NCBI GenBank assembly: GCA_002297645.1
Contig: DBMH01000336.1
Location: 1 to 46,539 of the forward strand
Reading direction: 5' to 3'
Length of the DNA: 46,539 nucleotides
Origin: Rhodanobacteraceae bacterium UBA703
GTDB lineage: Bacteria; Pseudomonadota; Gammaproteobacteria; Xanthomonadales; Rhodanobacteraceae
Shown here one piece after another: positions 24,045 through 33,063 of this stretch; positions within the stretch are counted from its first letter, which is position 1, and each line of letters starts with the position of its first letter. The notes below the pieces were generated by a model. That model saw nothing but the letters and a program-made list of their open reading frames with translations, ran no database searches and had not been told where the DNA came from. Position numbers and translations under genes: made by a program.

Positions 24045-24107
24045 GGGGTTTTCCTTCGGGACCGATGATTCGGTACCCAGTGAGAAGACTAAGGACGAGG
24101 AGGACAT

Positions 24108-24171
24108 CCCGCGGAGGCGCAAGGTCGCGGAGGAAAATCTTCCTGCGCGGTTCCCTGCGTCTCCGCGAGGG
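24108..24171. repeat. Dispersed intergenic palindromic repeat, copy B
   Basis: CCCGCGGAGGCGCAAGG (24108-24124) pairs imperfectly with CCCTGCGTCTCCGCGAGGG (24153-24171), with an inner GAGGAAAATCTTCCT palindrome, forming a long stem-loop. It shares the core TGCGTCTCCGC with copy C at 34280-34290 and GCGTCTCCGC with copy A. It lies between the lipoprotein and the M16 peptidase gene. Confidence 0.75.
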
Positions 24172-24187
24172 CTGCGTTGCCGTGCGC

Positions 24188-27010
24188 TCAGCGTAGCGTC
24201 TTGCCGTCCGCGTCGACGACCCTGACCTCGCCGATACCGAGGTCGCGCACCGATTTTTCGATCTTCTTGAGATCGCCGACGACGACCCAGGTCAGCGCAC
24301 CCGGATGGATGATCTCGGCGGCCGCGGCCTGCACGTCGGCATCCTTCTGCGCCTCGATGCGGTCCTTCAGCGTCTGGACGTAGTCGTCCGGACGGCCGTA
24401 CAGCACGATCGAGGTCAGTGCGCCGAGCACGGCACCGGTGGTCTGGTACTCGCCCGGCATGCTGCGCACGTCGCCGACCTTGATCTTCTCGATCTCCTCG
24501 TGCGTCAGCGGCTTCGGCCCGACCACGTCCTTCGCCTCGCGCAGGATCTCGGCGACGGATTCGGCCGTCTTGTCGGTCTGCACCGGCGCGTACATCATGA
24601 ACGGACGCTGCCCCAGCGCGTTCGACAGGAAGCTGCCGGCCCCGTAGGCCCAGTGCTTGTCCTCGCGCAGGTTCATGTTGAGGCGCGAAGTGAAGCTGCC
24701 GCCGAACGCGCCGTTCATGGTCTGGATCTCGAGGTTGTTCTTCGCTTTCGTGGACGGCGCGACGCTGCCGGCGAGGATCAGGGTCTGCTTCGCGCCGGGG
24801 CGGTCCATCAGGAACACGCGCGGCTGCTTCGGCAGCGCGACCTCGGCGAGGTTCTTCTTCGGCGGCGTCGCCTCCGGCGCCTTCCAGTCGCCGAACACGG
24901 CGTCGAGCCGGGCGACGATCGCCTCGAGCGTGGTGTCGCCGGCGACGAGGATGCGCGCGTTGTCCGGGCGCACGTAGTCGCGCGTCCACGCGCGCAGGTC
25001 GTCCTGCGTCAGCGACTGGATCGAGGCGTCGGTGCCGGAGCCGGTGAACGGGATCGCGTAGGCGTGGCCTTCGCCGTACAGGATCGGCGGCAGGGTCCGC
25101 AGCGCGAGACCGGTCGGCTGGGTCTTCTCCTGCGCGATGCGGGCCAGCCACTGGCCGCGGATGCGGGCGAAGTCCTCGTCGCGGAATGCCGCGTTGCGCA
25201 CGATGTCCGCGTACAGCTTCAGCGACGGATCGAGCTGCGACACCAGTGCGTTGAGGCCGACACTTGACGTGTCGAGGCCGGAGCCGGAGCCGATCTCGGC
25301 GCCGAGGCGCTCAGCGCGGCGCGCGATCTCGAGCGAATCCAGCTCCTTCGTGCCCTCGTCGAGCATCGCCATCGTGAACGCCGAGGTGCCGAGCTTGCGG
25401 CCCTGGTCGGAGGCGTAGCCGGCGTCGAGCAGCATCTGCACCTGCACGACCGGGATCGCGTGGCGCTCGGCCAGCACGACCTCGATGCCGTTCTTCAGCT
25501 TGCCGCGCTGCAGCGCAGGGAACGTGAGGTCCGGGAAGCTGGTCACCTCCGGCACGCCCTTGCTGCGGTCGACGTCGGACTTCACGGTGCGGAAGTCCTG
25601 CTTGGGCGGCAGTTTCGGCGCCGGGCGGCCGGCGAGTTCCGGGCGCCCGGCGCGTTCGAGTTCGTCCTCGTCGGAGAAATCGGCGCCCGGCGCGGCTGGC
25701 GTCACGGTCAGCGTGTAGTCGCCTTTTCCGATCCACTTTTTCGCCGCGGCCAGCACGCTGGCCGGCGTCGCCGCGTCCATGCGTGCCAGGTCGGTCTTGT
25801 ACGCGCCCGGGTCGCCGCGATAGATCTGACCTTCGGCGAGGATGGACGCCTTGTTGTTCACGCGTTCGAGCGAGCGCACGAAGCCGGCGCGCGTGCGTAC
25901 CTTGACGCGTTCGAGTTCGTCCGCGTTCGGGCCGTCCTTCAGGAACTTCTTCCATTCGTCGGCGACGGCCGCCTCGACCTTGGCCGGCTCCACGCCGTTC
26001 TTGACGTCGACCTGGAGCTGGACCTGCGAGGCCAGGGCGAACGATTGGACGCTCACCGACACGCCGTCGGCGAGCTTGTCCTTGTAGACCAGGCGGTCGT
26101 ACAGGCGCGAGGTCTTGCCGCCGCCGAGCACGGCCGCGGCGAGCTCGAGCTGTGCGACGTCGGCGTCGCCGAGCCAGGGGGCATTCCACTGGCGGTAGAT
26201 GCGCGTCTGCGCGACGTGATCCTGCATGGTATCGCGCGTGGACGCGGTGCGCGGTGCGGTCCACGGCTGCTGGCGCGCCACCGGCGGACCGGCCGGGATG
26301 TCGCCGAAGTACTGCATCATCTTCTGCTTCGCGGTGTCCGGCGTGATGTCGCCGACCAGCGCGACGGTGACGTTGGCCGCGCCGTAGTAGTCGTGGAACC
26401 AGCGCTTGACGTCGTCGAGCGACGCGGCGTCGAGGTCCTTCATCGAGCCGATCGTGTCGTGGTGGTACGGGTGGTTGGCCGGATACGCGTTGGCGCTGAT
26501 GCGCTGATCGACGCGGCCGTAGGGCTGGTTCTCGCCCTGGCGCTTCTCGTTCTGCACGACGCCGCGCTGCTCGTCGAGGTCCTTCTGGCCGATCGCGCCG
26601 AGCAGGTGGCCCATGCGGTCCGACTCCATCCACAGCGCCATGTCGAGCGCGGTCGTCGGCACGGTCTCGTAGTAGTTCGTGCGGTCGAACCAGGTGGTGC
26701 CGTTCTGGTCGGTCGCGCCGGCCAGCTCGAACGGCCGGAAGTATTCGTCCTGGTGGTTTTCCGAACCCTGGAACATCAGGTGCTCGAACAGGTGCGCGAA
26801 GCCGGTCTTGCCCTTCGGCTCGTCCGCCGAGCCGACGTGGTACCAGACGCTGACGGCGACGACCGGTGCCTTGTGGTCCTCGCTGACGACGACGGTGAGG
26901 CCGTTCGGCAGCGTGAAACGCGTGAACGGGACATCGATGTCGCCCGTCGAGGCGGATACGGCCCGGGCCAGGCCGAGCGTGAACAACGCGACGGCGATCT
27001 GCTTTCGCAT
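24188..27010 (-). CDS. M16 family (pitrilysin-like) zinc peptidase, two-half protein
   Basis: 940 residues with a signal peptide (about 1-21, ending VSASTG), so periplasmic or extracellular. The first half holds the inverted zinc motif HLFEH (H73, E76, H77) and the distal ligand E155 (VVQNEKRQ), completing the HxxEH-x77-E site. The second half (about 480-940) is a structural repeat without HxxEH (LDAGYASDQGRKLGTSAFTM), as usual for M16B-type enzymes whose C-terminal half closes the chamber. LVGDITPDTAK and ILVAGDTTLEAIVARL are the matching beta-strands of the two halves. The enzymes degrade small unfolded peptides. Gene is single; 159 bases separate it from the next. The glutamate-rich linker at about 490-505 joins the halves. 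Confidence 0.94.
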   Translation of the reverse strand: MRKQIAVALFTLGLARAVSASTGDIDVPFTRFTLPNGLTVVVSEDHKAPVVAVSVWYHVGSADEPKGKTGFAHLFEHLMFQGSENHQDEYFRPFELAGATDQNGTTWFDRTNYYETVPTTALDMALWMESDRMGHLLGAIGQKDLDEQRGVVQNEKRQGENQPYGRVDQRISANAYPANHPYHHDTIGSMKDLDAASLDDVKRWFHDYYGAANVTVALVGDITPDTAKQKMMQYFGDIPAGPPVARQQPWTAPRTASTRDTMQDHVAQTRIYRQWNAPWLGDADVAQLELAAAVLGGGKTSRLYDRLVYKDKLADGVSVSVQSFALASQVQLQVDVKNGVEPAKVEAAVADEWKKFLKDGPNADELERVKVRTRAGFVRSLERVNNKASILAEGQIYRGDPGAYKTDLARMDAATPASVLAAAKKWIGKGDYTLTVTPAAPGADFSDEDELERAGRPELAGRPAPKLPPKQDFRTVKSDVDRSKGVPEVTSFPDLTFPALQRGKLKNGIEVVLAERHAIPVVQVQMLLDAGYASDQGRKLGTSAFTMAMLDEGTKELDSLEIARRAERLGAEIGSGSGLDTSSVGLNALVSQLDPSLKLYADIVRNAAFRDEDFARIRGQWLARIAQEKTQPTGLALRTLPPILYGEGHAYAIPFTGSGTDASIQSLTQDDLRAWTRDYVRPDNARILVAGDTTLEAIVARLDAVFGDWKAPEATPPKKNLAEVALPKQPRVFLMDRPGAKQTLILAGSVAPSTKAKNNLEIQTMNGAFGGSFTSRLNMNLREDKHWAYGAGSFLSNALGQRPFMMYAPVQTDKTAESVAEILREAKDVVGPKPLTHEEIEKIKVGDVRSMPGEYQTTGAVLGALTSIVLYGRPDDYVQTLKDRIEAQKDADVQAAAAEIIHPGALTWVVVGDLKKIEKSVRDLGIGEVRVVDADGKTLR

Positions 27011-27169
27011 GGAGGAAGCTCCTTGGGGTTCTGCCGCCCCGGCGTCGATGCCGGGGCGAGGAGGGAAGAACGGCCGGAGGCTACCGTCTGCACGGCTGCG
27101 GCCGCAACGACAGGAAGGCACGGGTCGTCGCTGCGCGACGCGGCGGCAGCGGGGCGCCGCCACCGGGCG

Positions 27170-28708
27170 CTACGGTTCGAAGCCATCCGCGAAGATGAGG
27201 TCGTCGACGCGGAAACGGGCGTGAACGGTGCAGTCCGCCGTCGCCGGCGCGGTCGTGTAGAGGCCGCCGGCGAGCGCGCCGCCGCAGCCGGTCACGGAAT
27301 CGACCGCGAAACCGGCATCGGCCGTCACGGTGAAGGTCGCCGTTTCGTTTTCCTCGACCGTCTGCGGCAGGTGCGGCGCGATCGTTCCGCCGGGATCGGC
27401 CAGCGGCGTGATCGTGTAGGTGGCCGGTGCCGCGGGACCGTCGAAACGGTAGATCGTGCCGCCGCCGGTGACGACGAAGAGGTTGCCGACGTCGTCCTCG
27501 CCGAAGCTGTAGACGTTCATGGCCGGCGTTCCGGCCATCGTCGAATAGGTCCACGTCGCCGCCGCCGGATTCGCGTCGGCGACCCGGATTCCGCCGTCGC
27601 AGTAGTCGGAGAACAGGTACTTGCCGCGAAGCTCGACCACCGGCCCGCGATAGACGTGTCCCCCGGTGATCGAGCACGCGCCGCCGCTGTGGCTGTACTC
27701 GATCACCGGCGCGACGGTGCCCGTCGTCGCGGGACAGGTGGTACCGCTGCCGCTGGGACTGTAGTAGTGGTTGCCCTCGCACTGCTTCCAGCCGTAGTTG
27801 CGGTTGCTGGTCGAGCCGTAAGCGCGGAAATCGACCTCCTCGTACTGGCCCTGGCCGACGTCGCCGATCACGAGGTCACCGTTCTTGCGATCGAAGCTCC
27901 ACCGCCATGGATTGCGCAGGCCGTACAGCCAGATCTCGCCGCACTGGTCGGCGGCGCCGGCGAACGGATTGTCGGCGGGGATCGAGTACTGCGCCGGCTG
28001 GCCGGCGGTCGCGCCGCACTGGTTCGCCGCGGCCGTCGCGGCCGGATGGCGTACGTCGAGGCGCATCATCTTGCCGAGCAGGTAGTACGACTTCCCGCCG
28101 ACGGTCTTCTTCCAGAGGTCCTGCGAGAAGCCGTTCGGGTCGCCGCCCGAACCGCCGTCGCCCATGCCCCAGTACAGGAGGTTGTCGGGGCCGAACGCGA
28201 TGCCGCCGCCGTTGTGGTTGGAATAGATGTCGGGAATGCGCAGCACGACCTGCTCGTTGCCGGCGAAGACGTTCGCGGCCGGATCGGTGGCGGTCAGGCG
28301 GATCAGTACCTGGTCCGGCTGCGCCCCGAGGCGCGGATCGCCGGACGGCGCTGTGTAGGTGAGGTACAGCATGCCGTTGCTGGCGAAGTCCGGATCGAAC
28401 GCCAGGCCGAGCATGCCCTGCTCGTTGCCGGGACCGCCGGTGGTGGCGCGGCTGTAGTACGGGGTCGCCTGCAGGTTGCCGGAGGCGTCGATGATGCGCA
28501 GCCGGCCCGAATTGCTGGTGTTCTCGACCACGAACAGGCGGCCGCTGCCGTCGTTCGGCGACGCCAGCGCCGTGGGGCCGGAAAGATCGGTGGCGATCGG
28601 CGTCAGCGTGACCGCGGCGGGGGCATTCCCTGCCGCGGCCGCGGAGTTCGACAGCCCGAGCAGCGCCAGCCCGGCGCCCAGCAGGATTTCCCGGTGAATT
28701 CGTCGCAT
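27170..28708 (-). CDS. PQQ-dependent sugar/sorbosone dehydrogenase-like propeller with a C-terminal repeat and DGFE motif
   Basis: 512 residues: signal peptide (about 1-27), a six-bladed GSDH-type propeller (about 30-420), one InlB-like repeat (about 430-500) and the end DDLIFADGFEP. The propeller shows FVVENTSNSGRLRIID, EQGMLGLAFDPDF, SNHNGGGIAFGPDNLLYWGMGDGG, LRNPWRWSFDRKNGDLVIGDVGQ and NYGWKQCEG, as in soluble quinoprotein glucose or sorbosone dehydrogenases, which oxidise sugars with PQQ. The repeat has the Gly/Cys pattern SVTGCGGALAGGLYTTAPATADCTV (adjacent blocks SVTGCGGAL and TAPATADCTV), the same unit found four times in the gene at 28911. Start at 28708 begins the signal peptide (MRRIHREILL); no PQQ genes are in the window. 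Confidence 0.88.
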   Translation of the reverse strand: MRRIHREILLGAGLALLGLSNSAAAAGNAPAAVTLTPIATDLSGPTALASPNDGSGRLFVVENTSNSGRLRIIDASGNLQATPYYSRATTGGPGNEQGMLGLAFDPDFASNGMLYLTYTAPSGDPRLGAQPDQVLIRLTATDPAANVFAGNEQVVLRIPDIYSNHNGGGIAFGPDNLLYWGMGDGGSGGDPNGFSQDLWKKTVGGKSYYLLGKMMRLDVRHPAATAAANQCGATAGQPAQYSIPADNPFAGAADQCGEIWLYGLRNPWRWSFDRKNGDLVIGDVGQGQYEEVDFRAYGSTSNRNYGWKQCEGNHYYSPSGSGTTCPATTGTVAPVIEYSHSGGACSITGGHVYRGPVVELRGKYLFSDYCDGGIRVADANPAAATWTYSTMAGTPAMNVYSFGEDDVGNLFVVTGGGTIYRFDGPAAPATYTITPLADPGGTIAPHLPQTVEENETATFTVTADAGFAVDSVTGCGGALAGGLYTTAPATADCTVHARFRVDDLIFADGFEP

Positions 28709-28910
28709 CGTCTGTCTCCCCGTTGATGGATGGGATGCACGCCGCCGCCCGGCACGCATCGCGAAGCAATCCGCCTGATAGCATGCCGCCGATTCGAATT
28801 TCGTTGCGTCGACGTCATCGCCGCGGAATGTGATGGGGGAGGCAGGGGTTCCCGGCCCTCCGTCGTACGCTTGCGGCCCCTGGATCGCGGTGTTCCCGCC
28901 CGGAGAAAAC

Positions 28911-31328
28911 ATGAGTTCGAGATTCCTGTTTCCGGCAAGCCTGTTCGCAGCCTGCTGCGTCGTTCCGACCGCTTCCGCCGCCGACTGGCTGCAATGGGGC
29001 TACGATCCCGCTCACAGCGGCAACAATCCCGACGAGGCGACGATCGACGCCGGCAACGTCGCCCAGTTGACGCGCCGCTACAACGTGACGATGACCGACA
29101 CCACGAACGCGGCACCGGTGCTCGCGCGCGCGATCACGACGCCCGGTGGCGTCAAGGACCTCCTGGTGGTGACGGCGCAGAGCGGCCGCACCACCGCCTA
29201 CGATGCCTTCGACGGATCGGTCGTGTGGACCGCGACGACCAGCGGCAAGGCGCCGACGGAGAGCTCGCCGGCGATCGACCCGAACCGCCAGTTCGTCTAC
29301 GCCTACGGCATCGACGGCAAGGCGCACAAATACCGCATCGGCGACGGCGTCGAGGTCACGGGCGACGGCTGGCCGCAGATCGCGACGCTGAAGACGAGCG
29401 TCGAGAAGGGCGCCTCGGCGCTGGCGTTCGCGATCACCCGCGGCACCACGTACCTGTACGTCGTCAACGACGGCTACATCGGCGACGCCGGCGACTACCA
29501 GGGTCACCTCACCTCGATCGACCTCACGACGAATGCGCAGACCGTGTTCAACACGCTGTGCAGCGACGTCACGGTGCACATGATCCTGAACGGCCAGAAC
29601 GGCGTGAACGGCTGTTCGTCGCGCCAGAACGGCATCTGGGGGCGCCCCGGCGCGACCTACGACGCCGGCACCGACCGCATCTACATCACGACCGGCAACG
29701 GTCCGTTCAACGCGCACACCGGCGGCAAGAACTGGGGCGACAGCGTGCTCGCCCTGAACCCGGACGGCACCGGTGCCGGCGGCGGCATGCCGGTGGACAG
29801 CTACACGCCGACCACCTACCAGCAGCTCGACAGCCAGGACATCGACCTCGGTTCGGCGTCGCTGACGATCCTGAAGCCGCCGGCCGGCAGCAGCGTGCAG
29901 CACCTCGGCGTGCAGACCGGCAAGGATTCGAAACTGCACCTGCTCGACCTGGACCGCATGGGCGGTACCGGCTCGGCCGGCAGCATCGGCGGCGCGATCG
30001 ACGTCATCGACGTGCCGGTCAGCCAGTTCTGGATGAAGACGCAGACGACGTCCTGGATCGCGCCCGACGGCGCGAACTGGGTCTTCGTCGGCAACGGCTC
30101 CGGTCTGTCCGGCCTGAAGGTCACGCTGAACACCACGACCGGCAAGCCCTACCTGCAGCCGACGTGGCAGACGAGTGCCAACGCGACTTCCGTCATCGTC
30201 GCCAACGACGTGATCTACCACGTCGGTTCGTGCACCGGCGGGTACTGCCTGATCGCACGCAAGCCGCTCGACGGCTCGGTGCTGTGGACCTCGCCGACGA
30301 TCGGCAGCATCAAGTGGCAGAGCCCGATCCTCGCCAACGGCGCGCTCTACGTCGCGGCCGGCACGCGGCTGCAGCGTTTCGATCTCGGCAATCCGCCGGC
30401 GACGCACACCGTGTCGCCGGTTGCCGGTGCGCACGGCCGCGTCGTGCCGGGCACGCCGCAGCTCGTGGACGACGGGGCGACGCAGCCCTTCACGATCGTC
30501 CCCGATGCCGGCTACACGATCGCCAGCGTGAGCGGTTGTAGCGGCCAGCTCGCCGGAACGGTCTACCGCACCGGTCCGGTCGCCGCCGACTGCACGGTCA
30601 GCGCGAGCTTCGTCGCCGCAGGCAACCTGCATACCGTCACGCCGCAGGCCGGTGCGCACGGGCAGATCTCGCCGGACACGCCGCAAAGCGTCGCGGACGG
30701 CGCGACGACGAGCTTCACGCTCGCGCCCGATCCGCACTACGTAATCGACACCGTCACCGGCTGCGGCGGCTCCCTGAGCGGCACCCTCTATACGACCGGC
30801 CCGGTCACGACCGACTGCACGGTCGCCGCGACGTTCAAGCAGCTGCTGCACACCGTGACGCCGCATGCGGGAACGCATGGGCAGATCCAGCCGGGCACGC
30901 CGCAAAGCGTCGCCGACGGCACGACGACGAGCTTCACGCTCACGCCGGATCCACATTACGTGATCGACACCGTCAGCGGCTGCGGCGGCAGTTTGAACGG
31001 CACGACCTACACGACCGCCTCGATCACCGCCGATTGCACGGTCGACGCGACGTTCAAGGTGCTCACGCACGTCGTCTCGATCCAGGCCACGGCCGGCGGC
31101 AGCGTGTCGCCGTCGGCGGCGCAAACGGTGACGGACGGCGACACCACGTCGTTCACGATCACGCCCGGCAACGCCGGCACGACGTTCGACGCCAGCGGTT
31201 GCGGTGGCAGCCTCGGCGGATCGGTCTACACTACGGCGCCGGTCACGGCGGATTGCACGGTCTCGGTCGCATTCTCGGTCGACGACTGGATCTTCCGCGA
31301 CGGTTTCGAACTGCCGGCGCGCCCGTAG
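28911..31328 (+). CDS. Secreted PQQ-like beta-propeller protein with four C-terminal InlB-like repeats and DGFE motif
   Basis: 805 residues: signal peptide (about 1-23, ending ASAADW), a PQQ_2-type propeller (about 24-495) and four repeats of about 73-75 residues starting at H499, H574, H647 and H720. The propeller opens with WLQWGYDPAHSGNNPDEATI and has repeated AxxGSVVWTA, RIGDGVEVTGDGWPQ and YIGDAGDYQGHL blocks. The repeats carry the pattern SFTLxPDPHYVIDTVxGCGGSLxG...ADCTV; two cysteines per unit may form disulfides. The end is DDWIFRDGFELPARP. Its N-terminal two thirds match the gene at 31449, so the two are tandem duplicates. A GGAG six bases before the ATG supports the start. Binding of PQQ is not assured; these propellers often act as outer-surface binding proteins. 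Confidence 0.88.
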   Translation: MSSRFLFPASLFAACCVVPTASAADWLQWGYDPAHSGNNPDEATIDAGNVAQLTRRYNVTMTDTTNAAPVLARAITTPGGVKDLLVVTAQSGRTTAYDAFDGSVVWTATTSGKAPTESSPAIDPNRQFVYAYGIDGKAHKYRIGDGVEVTGDGWPQIATLKTSVEKGASALAFAITRGTTYLYVVNDGYIGDAGDYQGHLTSIDLTTNAQTVFNTLCSDVTVHMILNGQNGVNGCSSRQNGIWGRPGATYDAGTDRIYITTGNGPFNAHTGGKNWGDSVLALNPDGTGAGGGMPVDSYTPTTYQQLDSQDIDLGSASLTILKPPAGSSVQHLGVQTGKDSKLHLLDLDRMGGTGSAGSIGGAIDVIDVPVSQFWMKTQTTSWIAPDGANWVFVGNGSGLSGLKVTLNTTTGKPYLQPTWQTSANATSVIVANDVIYHVGSCTGGYCLIARKPLDGSVLWTSPTIGSIKWQSPILANGALYVAAGTRLQRFDLGNPPATHTVSPVAGAHGRVVPGTPQLVDDGATQPFTIVPDAGYTIASVSGCSGQLAGTVYRTGPVAADCTVSASFVAAGNLHTVTPQAGAHGQISPDTPQSVADGATTSFTLAPDPHYVIDTVTGCGGSLSGTLYTTGPVTTDCTVAATFKQLLHTVTPHAGTHGQIQPGTPQSVADGTTTSFTLTPDPHYVIDTVSGCGGSLNGTTYTTASITADCTVDATFKVLTHVVSIQATAGGSVSPSAAQTVTDGDTTSFTITPGNAGTTFDASGCGGSLGGSVYTTAPVTADCTVSVAFSVDDWIFRDGFELPARP
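30405..31278 (+). repeat. Four tandem ~220-base repeats inside the propeller gene at 28911
   Basis: Units start at 30405, 30630, 30849 and 31068 and encode 73-75 residues each. Units 2 and 3 are nearly identical in sequence (SVADG[A/T]TTSFTL, PDPHYVIDTV, CGGSL), indicating a recent duplication; units 1 and 4 are more diverged. A single copy of the unit is in the gene at 27170. Confidence 0.9.
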
Positions 31329-31356
31329 TCCGGAAAGCCCGATCGGTCTTCCACGA

Positions 31357-31384
31357 CGTCATTCCCGCGCCCGCGGGAATGACG
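31357..31384. terminator. REP-like perfect palindrome between the two propeller paralogues
   Basis: CGTCATTCCCGCG and CGCGGGAATGACG form a perfect 13-base stem with a 2-base loop. GTCATTCCCGCG-type palindromes are widespread intergenic repeats in proteobacteria. Here it would end transcription of the first paralogue or stabilise its mRNA. Two half-copies, GTCATTCC, occur after speE at 37319 and 37337. Confidence 0.75.
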
Positions 31385-31448
31385 CCCGGATCAGAGACGG
31401 CCCGAGCGCCGACAGCGGTTTCCGACCCCCTGAAACGGAGATCGCGAC

Positions 31449-33029
31449 ATGCGAGCGAACCAGCGGCCCGCCACGGGTCCGTATCCTGCCGCGCTGGCTG
31501 TGGCCTGCGCGGCCTGTCTTTCCGTCGCACAGGCCGCCGACTGGCGGCAATTCGGTGCCGATGCCGCGCACAGCGGCTGGAACCGCAGCGAGACGACGCT
31601 CGGCGCCGGCAACGTCGCGCAACTCATTTCGCGCTACGCGAACCCGGTCGTGCTGCCGGCGAAGGTCGACGGCGCGCCGGTCTATGCCAGCGGCGTCGCC
31701 ACCGCGGGCGGCGCGCGCAACCTGCTGTTCCTGCTCGGCAGCGATTCGTTCTCGGACTTTTCCTCGACCACCAGCACCTTGATGGCGGTCGACGCCGCGA
31801 ACGGTGCCGTGGTGTGGTCGAAGTCCGTCAGCGGCAGCGGCCACAACAGCCGCCAGCACGCGTCGTCCTCCCCGGCGATCGACGCCGCGAAACAGTTCGT
31901 CTATGCGTTCGGCATCGACGGCTACGTGCACAAGTACCGCATCGGCGACGGCACGGAGGTGCAGGCGCCGGGGCCGGCCGGATGGCCGGCGCAGGTCACG
32001 CTGAAGCCGGACGTCGAGAAGGTCGCGTCGAGCCTGACGATCGTCGAGTCCGGCGGCGCGGAGTATCTGGTCGCCGTCACCGACGGCTACATCGGCGACG
32101 GGGGCGACTACCAGGGCCACCTCGTTTCGATCGATCTCGGCAGCGGCGCGCGCAAGGTCTTCAATTTCATGTGCAGCGCGACGACGACCCTGCTGGCGAA
32201 CGGCGGCTGTCCGGACGGACGCATGAGCGGAGCCTGGGGACGCGGCGGCGCGACATTCGATGCCGGCACCGGCCGGCTCTTCGTCGCGACCGGCAACGGC
32301 CAGTTCGATGCGAATTCGCCAGGCGGCCGCCACTGGGGTGACAGCGTGCTCGCGCTCGCCCCAGACGGCAGCGGTGGCGGCGGCGTGCCGCTGGGCAGCT
32401 ACACCCCGACGAACCATCAGGCCCTCGCCGATGCGGACGCCGATCTCGGCTCGACCTCGCCGGCGATGCTGCCGGTGCCGTCCGCAAGCATCGTCCGCCA
32501 TCTCGGCCTGCAGGTCGGCAAGGACGCGCAACTGCGCCTGATCGATCTCGCCGACCTGTCGGGCAGCGGCGTGCTGTTCCGCGACGGCTTCGACGGAACT
32601 CCGGTGCCGGCGCGCGTCGGCGGCGAAGTGCAACTGCTCGGTGTGCCGCAAGGGGGCAGCGGCATGCGCGAGCAACCCGCCGTATGGGTCGATCCGGCCG
32701 GCTCGACGTGGGTGTTCGTCGCGAACTGGGCCGGCCTGTCCGGCCTGCAACTGGGCCTCGATGCGAACCATCGACCGCAACTGGCGTCGCGCTGGAGCCT
32801 CGGCCACGCGGCGACGTCGCCGGCCGTCGCCAACGGCGTGCTCTACCACGCCGGCGTCTGCGCCAGCGGCAACGGCGAATGCCTCGTCGCGCGCAATCCG
32901 GCGACGGGTGACGTGCTCTGGAGTTCGCCGCAGATCGGAGGGGCGCACTGGCAGAGCCCGATCGTCGTCGACGGCGCGGTGTACTTCGCCGACAACGACG
33001 CACGGCTGTGGAAGTTCGCGCTGCCTTGA
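31449..33029 (+). CDS. Secreted PQQ-like beta-propeller protein, tandem paralogue
   Basis: 526 residues: signal peptide (about 1-31, ending VAQAADW), then a PQQ_2-type propeller similar along its length to the first part of the gene at 28911. Shared blocks include DAAHSGWN, AGNVAQLISRY, GYVHKYRIGDGTEV, YIGDGGDYQGHLVSIDL, GRLFVATGNGQFDAN and HWGDSVLALAPDGSG. It has no InlB-like repeats at the end. Unusually, a DGFE-type motif, VLFRDGFDGTPVPARVGG, lies inside the propeller near residue 379, in the loop where the paralogue has only GTGSAGSIGG. It may bind PQQ or act as a structural surface protein. Start follows GAGATCGCGAC, a weak ribosome-binding site. The 3' end is followed by a gene remnant. 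Confidence 0.88.
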   Translation: MRANQRPATGPYPAALAVACAACLSVAQAADWRQFGADAAHSGWNRSETTLGAGNVAQLISRYANPVVLPAKVDGAPVYASGVATAGGARNLLFLLGSDSFSDFSSTTSTLMAVDAANGAVVWSKSVSGSGHNSRQHASSSPAIDAAKQFVYAFGIDGYVHKYRIGDGTEVQAPGPAGWPAQVTLKPDVEKVASSLTIVESGGAEYLVAVTDGYIGDGGDYQGHLVSIDLGSGARKVFNFMCSATTTLLANGGCPDGRMSGAWGRGGATFDAGTGRLFVATGNGQFDANSPGGRHWGDSVLALAPDGSGGGGVPLGSYTPTNHQALADADADLGSTSPAMLPVPSASIVRHLGLQVGKDAQLRLIDLADLSGSGVLFRDGFDGTPVPARVGGEVQLLGVPQGGSGMREQPAVWVDPAGSTWVFVANWAGLSGLQLGLDANHRPQLASRWSLGHAATSPAVANGVLYHAGVCASGNGECLVARNPATGDVLWSSPQIGGAHWQSPIVVDGAVYFADNDARLWKFALP

Positions 33030-33063
33030 GCACGACCCTGCTCGAGAGCCGTCTTCGCCGCGA

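Noticed and set aside
25460..28726. A 1088-codon plus-strand open frame
   Set aside because: It is the antisense of the M16 peptidase and dehydrogenase-like genes; its composition is arginine/valine/alanine-rich with no domains, typical of GC-rich shadow frames.
28815..31124. A 769-codon minus-strand frame
   Set aside because: It is antisense to the propeller gene at 28911, with no signal peptide or recognisable motif.
30405..31278. Tandem repeats as a possible CRISPR array
   Set aside because: The units are about 220 bases, in frame within a protein-coding gene and encode a domain; there are no short repeats with spacers.
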